This document shows, piece after piece, positions 34,610-45,375 of a stretch of 64,000 bases of DNA. Positions within the stretch are counted from its first letter, which is position 1, and each line of letters begins with the position of its first letter. The notes under the pieces are model-generated. The model was given only the letters and a program-made list of their open reading frames with translations, was not told where the DNA came from and did no database searches. A program made the position numbers and the translations under genes. Origin of the DNA: Diadophis punctatus similis (taxonomy: Eukaryota; Chordata; Lepidosauria; Squamata; Dipsadidae); the NCBI GenBank assembly GCA_023053685.1, contig JALIGW010000005.1, positions 50,829,742 to 50,893,741 of the forward strand, given 5' to 3'.

Positions 34610-35316
34610 TAAGATTCAAGGTTGCTATGAACTCTTGAGGCACCTCTGATTCTGTGCCCAAAAAAGGTAGTATCATAAGTCTTGGGAATTGTCATAGCAC
34701 TGATCAACATAGGTAGGATAACTGCTATGTATAAGAGATTACAAAGTCAGAATTTTGGACATTTCCATCTAGTCATTAGAAGACAAACTGAACTCAAGGG
34801 AAACTTGACTCTATAAGCTGAGATAGACTAGGGATCTCAGAATTCAGAGCAAGGGACACTTTTCTTTTCTTAAACTTTGCTTTAGTTGGGAAGCTTTTCC
34901 TTGTGATTTATCTGTTGTGTCCTGATGCTTGGCATTTTGCTTGAAATACACCATAAAAATGTACTCTATTCAACCATAAATCAAAGGAACTTCCAAGGGA
35001 TGCAGGCTGTATCATGTAAAGAGCTCAATGAGCTAGAGCCCTGGATATTTAGGGAAAAGAAAATCCTCAAGCTACCTGACTAAATTGAGCAATTGAATTT
35101 TTATAACTGTTGAAATGTTTAATATGATCCCTTTAACTGTGGGCCTGTGTTATGCCTCCCAGGAGTCTTTTTTGGCTTGATTTGTAAACTTTTATGTGAC
35201 TCAAAGATAAATGTGAGTATCTTGTGAGGCTGTTCTCTCAAGTTGATTTAACCTGTAAGAAACATCTAGCTAACATTAAAAATAAAATTTGATTGAAAAG
35301 CTGGAATGAACTATCA
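34610..35316. other. Intergenic, no feature recognised
   Basis: No gene or repeat family is recognised between the SINE and the hAT MITE. Confidence 0.55.
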
Positions 35317-35324
35317 GCCTATTC

Positions 35325-35675
35325 CAGTGATGGCAAACCTTTTTTTGCTCGGGTGCCAAAAGGGTGCATATGTGTGCGATAGGCGCATGCCCACCCATAA
35401 TGCAATGCCCTCCCGCACATGTGCACAGGCCTCACTGAAGCCTCCGTATTTCCGGTAGGCCCGTTGGGTCCATTTTTCACCATCCACAGGCTCCGGAGGC
35501 TTTCCTGAAGCCTGGGGAGGGCAAAAACGGCTTCCCCCTGCCCTCTGGAAGGCTGAAAATCAGCTGCCAGTGCACATGTGAACGCTGGACCTGACATAGG
35601 GCAACGCCTCACATGCCCTCAGATATGGCTTCGCATACCACCTGTGGCACGTGTGCCATAGGTTCGCCATCACTG
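35325..35675 (-). mobile_element. hAT-type MITE, 351 bp, perfect 8-bp target duplication
   Basis: The ends CAGTGATGGCAAACC and GGTTCGCCATCACTG are inverted repeats. The flanks GCCTATTC at 35317-35324 and 35676-35683 are identical. The GC-rich interior has no transposase. The copy at 61454 is the same family in the opposite orientation, so strand here is relative to that copy. Confidence 0.95.
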
Positions 35676-35683
35676 GCCTATTC

Positions 35684-36630
35684 CATTAAATTATTGTGGC
35701 ATATATGTAGCTGTTTTGATATGCTTACATGCTTTATATAAGAGGAAAGAATTAGAAGCAAAGTATGAAAAATGTAAAACAGGAATTCAAAATAATTTAT
35801 CGCTGCTCTCTTTTTTTCTAGTCTGCTTAATGATGTAGAAATTGGATGCTAGAATTACAATCCAATTCTTGGTCACACTATAACCTGCAGCCATGCAGAG
35901 ATGAGAAATGTAATAGCTGCGCTCAGACAGAAGCTGTTGCTGAGAACAAAATGCATGTGAGATGATCATATATGGCATGAGCATGCAACATACACTGTTG
36001 CACAATGTGACAGAGATGTTACATATGACATAGCAATATAGAAAATATCAGAAAGATATCCTGTGAATTCACAAGCATGTTAAACGAAAGAATAATGAGA
36101 GGTTTAAGAATAAATTTACATGTTTGCAAATTGGATCATTTTTACTAAGTACTAAAATATTCAGTAAGCACCAGAAATAAAAAACACATGTCAACATTAC
36201 TGCTAACACATAGTGTCACAAATATGTCTTTAGATTCTCTGTAAGTATCTATCCAGGTTTCTGGATACATATTGTCATGCTTTCTGATAGAAAGCATGCA
36301 AATGTGGTGGCGGAGATATTGCCATATCCCGCATATTGTCAATCAGGCCCAACCCAAGCCAAAGCAGGAAAATGATATTAGATCTTCTAGACTTTGGCCT
36401 TTTTTATTCAAGCCTTGAACTGGAGTTCTGTTCATCTAATTTATACATCTTCTGTTGGAATAACAGAAGACTAAATAACTATGCCAATAGTCACTTGGCT
36501 TAATGCTAGATATCAAAACATATAAAACTCAGACAGAATATAAGAAGTTCTTATATTTAAGGAATTGTCTAAGTAGAATTAGGAAATGTTCTAGTGGTAT
36601 AGCTTTCTTGGAAAATTTGTCTCTGGTCTG
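35684..36630. other. Intergenic, no feature recognised
   Basis: No repeat or coding frame is recognised. Positions 35840-36020 are repeat-free with balanced composition and could be conserved non-coding sequence, but this is only an impression. Confidence 0.5.
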
Positions 36631-36633
36631 TGT

Positions 36634-36708
36634 CCAATGATATCTGGGCTGCAAACATCTAGAAAAATATTACATTTTTCTAGATGTTTGCAGACCAAAT
36701 ATCATTGG
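36634..36708. repeat. Near-perfect hairpin, 35-nt arms with 5-nt loop
   Basis: The arms 36634-36668 and 36674-36708 are reverse complements with two mismatches, separated by ATTAC. The left arm begins CCAATGATATC and ends CTAGAAAAAT. It may be the core of a palindromic MITE or a miRNA-like precursor. Confidence 0.93.
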
Positions 36709-36794
36709 CAGAAGAGATATGAGAACTAGTTTTCTGCTGCTATCTATCAGACATCATGATGACCTTTTATATCCCAGATTTAATAATCCTCGAT

Positions 36795-36880
36795 CAGTAT
36801 TTCTCAACCTTGGCAACTTTTGAGATGTGTGGACTACAACATTCCTCAGAATTCCTCAGCCAGAATGTTGAGTAACACTA
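36795..36880 (+). mobile_element. Short hAT-type palindromic MITE, diverged
   Basis: CAGTATTTCTCAACCTTGGC starts the element, with GATGTGTGGACTACAACATT and GTTGAGTAACACT at the far end. This is a diverged copy of the CAGTGTTTCTCAACC family. No clean 8-bp duplication is seen. Confidence 0.65.
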
Positions 36881-37462
36881 TTCTACCTGATGCTTTGCTT
36901 TGGATTTTTGATACTGGTGAGAACTCTTAATCCTTTTGAATTCAAATTACATTTTTCACATTATCCTTGCATGATGGCTTTATAATCTGAAGTGCTAACA
37001 AAGCTATTCCTGCTAGCAAGAAAGAGGTAAATGAGGGGCCTAACATTGGAGGAAACAGAATGTCATATACAACTTTCTTTAAAAAAATCTTTTTTTGGTA
37101 TATGGCTGGGTATCATTGCACATCAAAGTGCAGCAGAATATTTGCCACATGCAAAAATATAGTGAAATTGCTCATTTAGCCCTTTTATTTAGACCTGGTA
37201 AAATCTTGGGTTTAAATATATCAATTAGATAAGTGTCTTCATGTTTTTTTCCTGGAATGGAATCTGGTTGTAACAGATTCCAAATTACCAGGATCTCAGG
37301 AGTATTTTGTGTCAGTTTTTAGAATCAGTTCAAGATATTTTATTCCTGAAAGACAAAAAGAGAGGCTAAAGTAAAAAATGCTCTTTCCGTATTCCATACA
37401 GAAAAAGAATTAAAATAACCAAGTCATCAGAATGAAATCTTACCTCACCTGTCATGTACATC

Positions 37463-37901
37463 CAGGGGCAGGTTGCTTACTTACCGGTGCCGCTGCGCTG
37501 CGCGCGCATCTTCACATTTCAGGCGCCCGTGCGCCCGCTATGTGCGCGTGCCCCCTTGCGCAAATTTGCTTCTGTGCATGCACGGAAGCAAAATCTCGCC
37601 AAAATCTCACAAGGGGACGCGCATGCGAGAGAGATTTTGGTGAAATTTTGCTTTTGCGCATGCGCAGAAGCAAAATCTCGCTGAAATCTGTCTCGCGTGC
37701 ACGTCCCCTTGCAAGATTTCGGCGAGATTTTGCTTCTGCACATGTGCAGAAGCAAAATCGGCCAAAAATTCACCCAAAAAAATGGCAACATGTGCGATGG
37801 ACTGGCGGAGAGGGCTCCGGAGCAGTCACGCGCAAATTGCGCAATCGGCCGCTCCCTACCAGAGCTCCATACCGGACAGCTCCGGCAGGAACCCACCTCT
37901 G
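37463..37901. mobile_element. hAT-type MITE, 439 bp, with GC-rich internal repeats
   Basis: The ends CAGGGGCAGGTTGC and AGGAACCCACCTCTG belong to the 5407 family. The flanks TGTACATC (37455-37462) and TGTAGATC (37902-37909) differ at one base. The interior holds several direct and inverted copies of GCAAAATCTCGCC / GCATGCGCAGAAGC. The 172-codon plus-strand frame at 37432-37950 and its minus-strand shadow arise from this repeat. Confidence 0.88.
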
Positions 37902-37909
37902 TGTAGATC

Positions 37910-39120
37910 TCCTATTACACTTCACAGTAATAGACTTGTTTCATCTCTGAACCCTAATCCTAATTTCCACTATTCTGCTGCTCCCTTTTTACCTCCTCAT
38001 CCCAAAATCTGCTGATATCAACGCCTCCTATACAACATTTCCTTTTTTAAAAAAAGAATCTTTCATTCATCTGCACGCTTAAATAATAGAACAGAAAATG
38101 AAATATTGCCTGATTTATATTTATGTTCTATTAATTAATTATATATATTCTTGCTTTGCTTAGTGCTGCAAGGACAAATCTTCCACTCCATTTAACACTA
38201 ATAAAAGCCACTAATAAATAAACCCAGAAGTCCTAGCTAATGTGACTTTGGCACAGGACTAAAGAAATGTGAAATTCTAAGCAGGGTCTTTTGAAAGCCT
38301 TTATCAAGTTAATTGATCTAAACTTTCGTATTATGCAGGCTTTTATTAGAAACCCACAGCCATATGCCTTTTCCCCACCTTCCTGCAGGCTGAGCCTATG
38401 CAAATACAGTTAGGCTGTGTTACTTATTCTTTTTGGGATTCAGTGCACCTTTTGCTAGTTCTCCTCTCACCTTTACAATCAGCAGGAGGACAGTATTATT
38501 GAAATCCCACTTGCAGTTTTTTTCAGCAGAACCTTGGCTAATGATTAATTATGCATTAAGTCTGTTAATGCATTAAACCTCAGGATGTCCTACATAGATT
38601 CATCTCCTCCATCAGTGTGCTTCTATTACACAGTTTAAGAATAAATCATCAAATTTGCTGATGCTTTCTAAGCACTTTGGGAAAAACAATCACATGTATT
38701 TCAGTTCAGTCACAGATGATGTTCTATGATTGGAGAAGAATGAGCTGAACTATAGAATAACTCAGCATCACATAATATTCCCAAAGCTTTTAAATCTATA
38801 AATCTATTTTTATAGATATTTTTAAGTATTAGAATGGAAGGGGGCGGGGGGAGAATTAATTAAATTAAACCAAGATGTGATTTGAACTGAATACTCATTA
38901 CTGTCAAAGACTTTGAGGCACAACACAATTTCCATTACATTTATATAAACTGAATTAACAAAGCACATTTAATTAAAATTTAATTATAATTGTTGACTAA
39001 ACTACAACTATCTAAGTTCACTGTTTAATACTAAGCAGGAAATCTTGTTTTAACCAAAAAATTAGTTGTATTTTGACAACACATTTAGTCAAAACAAGAA
39101 GAAAAAAATTATTGTGGATT
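37910..39120. other. Repeat-free intergenic block, candidate conserved non-coding DNA
   Basis: It contains no recognised mobile element. Around 38384-38600 there are clustered motifs: TATGCAAATAC (POU octamer), GATTAATTATGCATTAAG and TTAATGCATTAAAC (paired TAAT homeodomain sites). This is the layout of a developmental enhancer, but conservation cannot be checked here. Confidence 0.4.
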
Positions 39121-39124
39121 TAAA

Positions 39125-39220
39125 AAGTTAAGGGATCCAGGGTTGTCTGAAGATGCTTCCATGGTCATGTGGCCAGCATGACTATATGCCAAGGCACACA
39201 GAATGCTGTTACCTTCCCAC
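39125..39220 (-). mobile_element. Antisense SINE, part 1 (split by the 39221 element)
   Basis: GGTCATGTGGCCAGCATGAC and CTGTTACCTTCCCAC match one side of a squamate SINE that resumes at 41113 with CCGAAGTGGTACC. Read across the insertion and less one target duplication it becomes CTTCCCACCGAAGTGG, the expected continuous SINE sequence (from memory of the family). Confidence 0.65.
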
Positions 39221-39500
39221 CAGGGGTGGGTTCTAATTTTTTTTACTACTGGTTCGGTGGGTGTGGCTTTTTTGTGGGTGTGGCTTGATGGTCATGTGAT
39301 GATGGGCGTGGCTTCGTGGTCATGTGACCTGGCAGGTGAAGCTTGGTGGTCATGTGATTGTGTGGGTGTGGCCAATTCAATGTCACTCACGTCAAGGGAT
39401 GCCTCACCTGGTCCTTCCCCTCCCAGCCATTCCTTGTCATACCCAGCCTCAACATATCTATAGTTCTGTAAAAATGTTGTTCACCTTTTTTCAACTTTAT

Positions 39501-39506
<6 letters not shown>

Positions 39507-39577
<71 letters not shown>
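39507..39577. repeat. (CA)n microsatellite
   Basis: About 35 uninterrupted CA units inside the composite hAT element. The poly-His/Thr translation on the plus strand is an artefact. Confidence 0.97.
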
Positions 39578-39579
<2 letters not shown>

Positions 39580-40404
39580 GGTCTGGGCACAAAGTATCTG
39601 TTACAGAAGTTTTCATTTCTCTCTATAATACACCTGATACTAATCAATACCCTATCTCTTAACTACGTAAAGCCTATGCATATTTATTTGGCAGTAAGGC
39701 TATTCTCTTTCAGAGGGATTTACTCCTAATAGATACACATGATTGCAGGCAGGCAGCTAGCTCTGTTGTTTAATAGGCTCTAAGTAAACATTAACATTAA
39801 CAAAATTTATACCTAAAAAACAGAATATAGGAGCAAAAAATCATAGCAATAGTCTGAGGTATGCTTTCCTTCTTTAAATGGAAGTACTACCCATTTTAAC
39901 CAGACATTAAGACTCATTAGTTTGGAATACTAGTATGGCTTGCACTGAACCTTGACAGTACTTGTTTTCCTTACAAACTAGCTCAACTTTGTTTCCTTTA
40001 AATCTTGCTTTCGTTTCACACCAATTGCTTCGGACCAAGAGTTCCGTTTTTAGGGAAAGAGAGTGGAGTGGGCGTGGGCTTTGGAAATAAAAGCACCACA
40101 AGAGAGAAGGGGAAAGGCATGCTCTGGATTCTCCAAGCCTTCCCTGAGCCGGGAAACCCTCCTCGTTCTCATTCTTCTCAATCCCTTCCCATTCCCGGAT
40201 CCTTCTTCCCCCTCCCCCTCGCTTCCTTTTGCTTTCAGGGGGGAGGGAAAACCAAATAAAAACAGGAAGGAAGCAAGACAGAAAATGGTGCATGGCCGCA
40301 AAACAGGAGAAGGGCATTTTTCAGCCGCTTTCTGGGACTGAAAAGTTGAGGGAACCCAAGCAGGGGTGGGTTCTAACTTACCTCGCTGCTAGTTCGCTTC
40401 CTCA

Positions 40405-40695
40405 AGATGGTGACCGCATGCACAGTGCTGGAAACTCAGCTTCTGCACATGCTCAGAAGAAAAATAAAATTTAAAATAAAATTAAAAAAAAATTAAATTC
40501 AATTTTTTTTAAAAAAAAGCAAGCCAAAAACAAGATGACGACCACATGCACAGTGCCGGAAACTCGGCTTCTGCACATGCTCAGAAAAGAAGTTTAAAAA
40601 AGTAAAAAAAAATTAAAAAAGAAAGCCGAAAACAAGATGGTGACCGCATGCACAGCGCCAGAAACTCAGCTTCTGCACATGCTCAGAAGAAGAAA
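40405..40695. repeat. Three diverged tandem units inside the composite hAT element
   Basis: The segment AAGATGGTGACCGCATGCAC followed by GGAAACTCAGCTTCTGCACA and TGCTCAGAA occurs at about 40404, 40531 and 40634. The units are separated by A-rich spacers. A related GC-richer unit lies near 40970. Confidence 0.85.
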
Positions 40696-41112
40696 AAAGA
40701 AAAAAATGCAAAAAAATTTTTTTTTAAAGATGGCAGCGCCCATGGACCGGCACCGACCAATCCGCTTCGGTGATGTCATCGTGAAATTCAGGTGAACCGG
40801 TCCGAACCAGGAGGAACCCATCCCTGCTCCTGCCCCATCTGCCACCCCAAATTGCACTCCACTGCGAGACGGGTATCTTACCGGAGTCTAGCAGCTCCGG
40901 ATCATCTCTCAGCCATTGCGCACAGGGAAAAATCTTGCACAGTAAAGTCTTTACTGTGAGTGCTACAAACCCAGCTTCTGCGCGTGCGCAGAAGCAAAAA
41001 ACAAGATGGCGGCGCCCATGGACCGGCACTGACAGAACCTACTCTGTGACATCATTACCGGTTTACTAACAGTTCTAAAGAAATGGTTAGAACCGGTAGG
41101 AACCCACCTCTG

Positions 41113-41295
41113 CTTCCCACCGAAGTGGTACCAATTTATCTACTTGCATTTACATACTTTCAAACTGCTAGGATTGCAGGAGCTAGGGCAAGCAATGCAA
41201 GCTCACCTCATCATACAGCACTTGGGTCTTGAACTTGGCTATCAGTTTTCCATCTGACAAGATCAGCATCTCTAACTGCTAAGGATCATGCTCCC
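41113..41295 (-). mobile_element. Antisense SINE, part 2
   Basis: It reads ACCGAAGTGGTACCAATTTA, CTTGCATTTACATACTTTCA, AACTGCTAGGATTGCAGGAG and GGGTCTTGAACTTGGCTATC (antisense B-box region). It continues the half-SINE at 39125 once the 1.9-kb element is removed. Confidence 0.72.
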
Positions 41296-41299
41296 TAAT

Positions 41300-42380
41300 G
41301 TTATGTATAAATCCAACAAGAATTTGTAGCCTCATCCATAGCACCACTACTGAGTCCAGTGGCTGTAAAAACTCCCTATATAATTTTATAGTCTTTATTC
41401 CATTTCATTTCTCATATGTTTCAGTGAAGTTGTCTTCTGATTGCCATTTATTTGATATTTATCAGTAGTATATTTTTAATGAACACATTTATTTCAGCCT
41501 GTAGTTAATACCCCATGGTTTTCTTTCCCCTTGAAGTTTAAGAGTCTACAGATTATAAGAAGTCTAAACTTCAAACTCCAATCATTCAGTGTTGTTAGAA
41601 GATAAAGTCAACATTTAAGCAATAAAAAACTTGAGTGGGGAAAGGGGAAGGATAGCTTTTAATTGTGCATATAGTTAACCCAACTGCTCTGTATTATGTG
41701 GGTACACAATAACTGTCAATTCCAAACCCTAATTTCAAAGAAAATGACTATGTGTAGAATATTAAAGGGTTCTATTATGAACAAACTATGGGAGAAGGCT
41801 AAAATATTCCTATCCTATCAATGGGCTTTCTCAAAATATCTGGCTGCTTTCTGTAGGAAATAAGGCAGGCCTATTTATTTAATGCAATATGGTTTTTCTT
41901 TTGCTTTGTGAGCTTTATTTATGAAAGTTATTTTATACACAAAAACCAAGCAAGTCATCTTAAATGCTACACTAGGCTTCTAATTATATCTTTGCAATAT
42001 GTAGTGAGTCTTAAATTACAAATGTTACATAATTTGTATCTTCTGTGGGCCCCAACCACAAAATCACCTGTTTAATTTCAGTTTGTCTTTGATTGTTGCT
42101 TGCTACTGTAATTTGGAACTTCACTTTCAAGCCAAGGTAGTGAATGCCTATAGTTAAGAATGCACATTTGCATGAAGCTTTGTTGGATAATAAAGTATTT
42201 CAAAACAAATCTGTGCTTTGTTCTGCTTTTGGGGAGGCAAATTATATTAGTCCTTTTTATGCTTTGAGATGATGCTATACAAAATATTAAACTTAGGCTG
42301 GCACAGATTGCCAAGCAATACCAACAATAAAAGTTTTAGCATCAGAACACAGCCAGTAATTTGATTGCTGATATATGGAG
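41300..42380. other. Intergenic, no feature recognised
   Basis: No gene or repeat family could be named. Confidence 0.55.
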
Positions 42381-42381
42381 C

Positions 42382-43205
42382 AGAATAAGAATAAGAATAA
42401 TAACAGAGTTGGAAGGGACCTTGGAGGTCTTCTAGTCCAACCCCCTGCTTAGGCAGGAAATCCTACACCACTTCAGACAAATGGTTATCCAACATCTTCT
42501 TAAAAACTTCCAGTGTTGGAGCATTCACAACTTCTGGAGGCAAGCTGTTCCACTTATTAATTGTTCTGTCGGGAAATTTCTCCTTAGTTGCTTCTCTCCT
42601 TGTTTAGTTTTCACCCATTGCTTCTTGTTCTACCCCCAGGTGCTTTGGAGAATAGTTTGACTCCCTCTTCTTTGTGGCAACCCCTGAGATTTTGGAACAC
42701 TGCTATCATGTCTCCCCTAGTCCTTCTTTTCATTAAACTAGACATACCCAGTTCCTGCAACCTTTCTTCATATGTTTTAGCCTCCAGTCCCCTAATCATC
42801 TATCTTTGTTGCTCTTCTCTGCACTGTTTCTAGAGTCTCAACATCCTTTTTACATCATGGCGACCAAAACTGAATGCAGTATTCCAAGTGTGGCCTTACC
42901 AAGGCATTATAAAGTGGTATTAACACTTCACATGATCTTGATTCTATCCCTCCGTTAATGTAGCCTAGAACTGTGTTGGCTTTTTTTGCAGCTGCTGCAC
43001 ACTGCTGGCTCATATTTAAATGGTTGTCCACTAGGACTCCAAGATCCCTCTCACAGTTACTACTGTTGAGCAAGGTACCCCATATACTGTACCTGTACAT
43101 TTTGTTTTTCTTGCCTAAATGTAGAACCTTACTTTTTTCACCATTGAATGTCATTTTGTTTGATAGCGCCCAATGTTCAAGTCTGTCAAGATCCTTCTGT
43201 ATCAG
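42382..43205 (-). mobile_element. CR1 LINE 3' end, antisense
   Basis: The left edge shows AGAATAAGAATAA units and GAGTTGGAAGGGACCTTGGA, the reverse complement of the CR1 3' end. The minus strand 42855-43154 encodes VLHLGKKNKMYRY, CERDLGVLVDNHLNMSQQ and ALVRPHLEYCIQFWSP. At 42611-42799 it gives YEERLQELGMSSLMKRRTRG. These are CR1 ORF2 C-terminal motifs. The frame breaks once, so it is inactive; the 5' part is missing. Confidence 0.92.
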
Positions 43206-43232
43206 TTACGCCTGATACTTCCACTTTTTTGA

Positions 43233-43910
43233 GTGGAAAAAGCCTTAGAAATGGAAGTGGGGAAAAAATTGCCTGAGAAACCACTGACTCAATCAGATAA
43301 ATTTGATGTTCTCTTACAAAAGTTAAGAGAAATGAAGAAAAATATAAAGCAAATAAATGATAAAATGGATTGTATGGATGTAAAAATAACAGATTTGGTG
43401 AAAGGAAGTCAGGATATGACACAAAATATTACAGAAGTGAGGACTCAGATGGGAGAATATGATAGGGTGTTAAAAAGCCAGATGACTATGATGCATCAGG
43501 TGAAAAAGGATTTGATCGAGATAAAGGACTGTCAGCGCCGCTCAAATTTACGGATACGTGGCTATCCAGAGAAAAGTGAAGAAAATGAAGCAAAGTTGAT
43601 CCAAGAAGTATTGGACTGGGCTACCTCGATCCTCCCAGATGTCCCCTTTACAAGATACAATATTGATGTAATACATAGAGTTGGCCCAAAAAGATCGGGA
43701 AGAAAATTGCCGAGAGACATTGTGATAAGATTATGGTCTTACGCAAAAAAAGAACAATTGATGCATAAATTGCAAAATATAGTGGTGATAGTGTTTGGGG
43801 GTCATCAGATACAAGTTTTTCCAGATTTAAGTAGTGAGACTTTACAATGGAGGAAAGAGATGCATCAAGTTTGTCAATTACTGAAGAAAAATAATATTAA
43901 TTATAGCTGA
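43233..43910 (+). CDS. L1 ORF1p-like protein (retrotransposon)
   Basis: This is a 225-residue open frame without stops. Residues 1-95 are Lys/Glu/Met-rich and heptad-like (KFDVLLQKLREMKKNIKQIN), fitting the trimeric coiled coil. Residues 99-111 read CQRRSNLRIRGYP, the start of the L1 RRM domain, and RPK-like IDVIHRVGPKRSG is followed by PRDIVIRLWSYAKKEQLM, the C-terminal RNA-binding domain. L1 ORF1p binds its own RNA in ribonucleoprotein particles. The frame ends with NNINYS and TGA. It is an element gene, not a host gene, and its partner ORF2 is broken. Confidence 0.85.
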   Translation: MEKALEMEVGKKLPEKPLTQSDKFDVLLQKLREMKKNIKQINDKMDCMDVKITDLVKGSQDMTQNITEVRTQMGEYDRVLKSQMTMMHQVKKDLIEIKDCQRRSNLRIRGYPEKSEENEAKLIQEVLDWATSILPDVPFTRYNIDVIHRVGPKRSGRKLPRDIVIRLWSYAKKEQLMHKLQNIVVIVFGGHQIQVFPDLSSETLQWRKEMHQVCQLLKKNNINYS

Positions 43911-44236
43911 GGTTATCCAGTTTTTTTAAAAGTTTTCCATGTGGTGGAAGATCTTACAGAGTTGAAACAAAGGAGGAGGCGATGGAGAAATTAAGAAAGC
44001 TCAGAATCATAAATAAAGAAGAGTTTATGGAGCAAATCCAAAAAATTAATGAGATGTTGAAATTTTTAAGCAGGAAGATGGAGAAGAAGAAAGAAGATCT
44101 ACAGGAGAAAGGGAGGCTGGATGAAGCAATATGAGTTATAAGTTTGCTGTAGAGACAGTATATATATATATTTGTAATAGTTATATTATGGGATATGTGT
44201 TATATGTTTGGGTGTAGAAATAGGGTAAAGATGGTT

Positions 44237-45117
44237 TTTTATTTATTTATAAAAAGTTTTTTTTATTTTTTCCAACAAACATTACATATTTTATTAACAA
44301 AGTGTTGTCCGGATCAATCTTACATAGCTTTCCATATACACAATCCCTTTCATTATCATCTCTCTGTTTCAATTCCAACCCATAATATTCTCCTTACATA
44401 TTTCTTTATCTTAATTTATTTTCTTCTTAATACATACATAATATTACTAATTGCCCAAATTCCTAATCCCTTACAGTAACATCAATTAACTATCCTATTT
44501 TCTACATACATTTCTCATGTTTTCTGTTCCACTACTGTATATTTCAGCTTCTTATCATAATTGGATTAATTTAATTTAGTTTAAATTGTCTTTGAAAATA
44601 AAACAAATTACCCTTTCACATTCCATCTACTGTTCTGTTTTACTATAATCAATATACATCATCATCCTCAAATCTTACACAAAAACCCTTTAATTTAATT
44701 AACAATCCACAATTAAAAATGTATTAAATTTCCCATCCCACTTTTTCTGCTAAATCTGTTTTGCCATAAATAATATACATCATCATATATCTTAATTACT
44801 ACTGAACTATTTTACCATAAACCTCTTACTTAATTAACTATCCACCATTAATAATATTAATACAGTTTTCTTAAATCTATTAATATGAACCTTATTTTAT
44901 TTCTTTCCACTAGCCTTTCTTTTTAAACAATTTTCCCTTGATCTCTCAAAAATTCCACTTCTTATTAATTTTCTCCTTTTATCCCATTCCCTTAGCTTCT
45001 TCTTTTTCATATTTTTTCTTTTTATGTATCTTATATATTTTCTCCTGAGTCCTTTTTCTCTCTTTTGAATTTATTATTTGTGTCGTTCTCCCCCCCCCCC
45101 CAATTTTCTCTGATCTC
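44237..45117 (-). mobile_element. 881-bp antisense L1-like insertion with target duplication
   Basis: TAAAGATGGTT (44226-44236) and TTAAGATGGTT (45118-45128) flank the segment, matching at 10 of 11 bases. The left edge is T-rich (TTTTATTTATTTA), the antisense of a poly(A) tail. The interior is pyrimidine-rich like the elements at 10910 and 17961. It is a 5'-truncated copy inserted between ORF1 and ORF2 of another L1. Confidence 0.78.
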
Positions 45118-45375
45118 TTAAGATGGTTAAGGGAGGTACAGTGGGCGACCAAAGTCCGTGTATGGATGGCTCCTCTTGTCTCCCCCGGATGCCCTATGCG
45201 GCGGAGAGGAGGAAGATCTCCTGAAGAAGGGAAGAGGGACATTATATATGTTTATGGGTGGGTAAGAGGTCATTTATGTTTTGGGGTAATATGTATACTG
45301 TGTAGTTTTTAGTTGTGTCAGATTTATGTTAGAGCACATATGGAGACCAAAGGGAATATGTAATATGATGATTAG

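Larger units (their letters stand above)
39221..41112. mobile_element. Composite hAT-type element, 1.9 kb, perfect 8-bp target duplication
   Basis: The outer ends CAGGGGTGGGTTCT and AGGAACCCACCTCTG are those of the 5407 family. CTTCCCAC flanks both sides (39213-39220 and 41113-41120). A second MITE-like unit (CAGGGGTGGG at 40361 to CCATCCCTG at 40826) lies inside without its own target duplication. Between about 39440 and 40340 is a (CA)n tract and sequence not seen in the other copies. No transposase frame exists; frames at 39907-40341 do not resemble known proteins. It is either a MITE that acquired cargo or a MITE with later insertions. Confidence 0.75.

Noticed and set aside
37432..37950. 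172-codon plus-strand frame
   Set aside because: It lies within a GC-rich hAT MITE with internal repeats; the shadow frame on the other strand is equally open, so openness reflects composition.
39907..40341. Overlapping open frames on both strands, up to 136 codons
   Set aside because: No hAT transposase or other domain was found; both strands are open because the segment is locally GC-rich. Transposase was considered and not supported.
40404..40695. Satellite DNA
   Set aside because: Three diverged units occur inside one transposon only; there is no long array.
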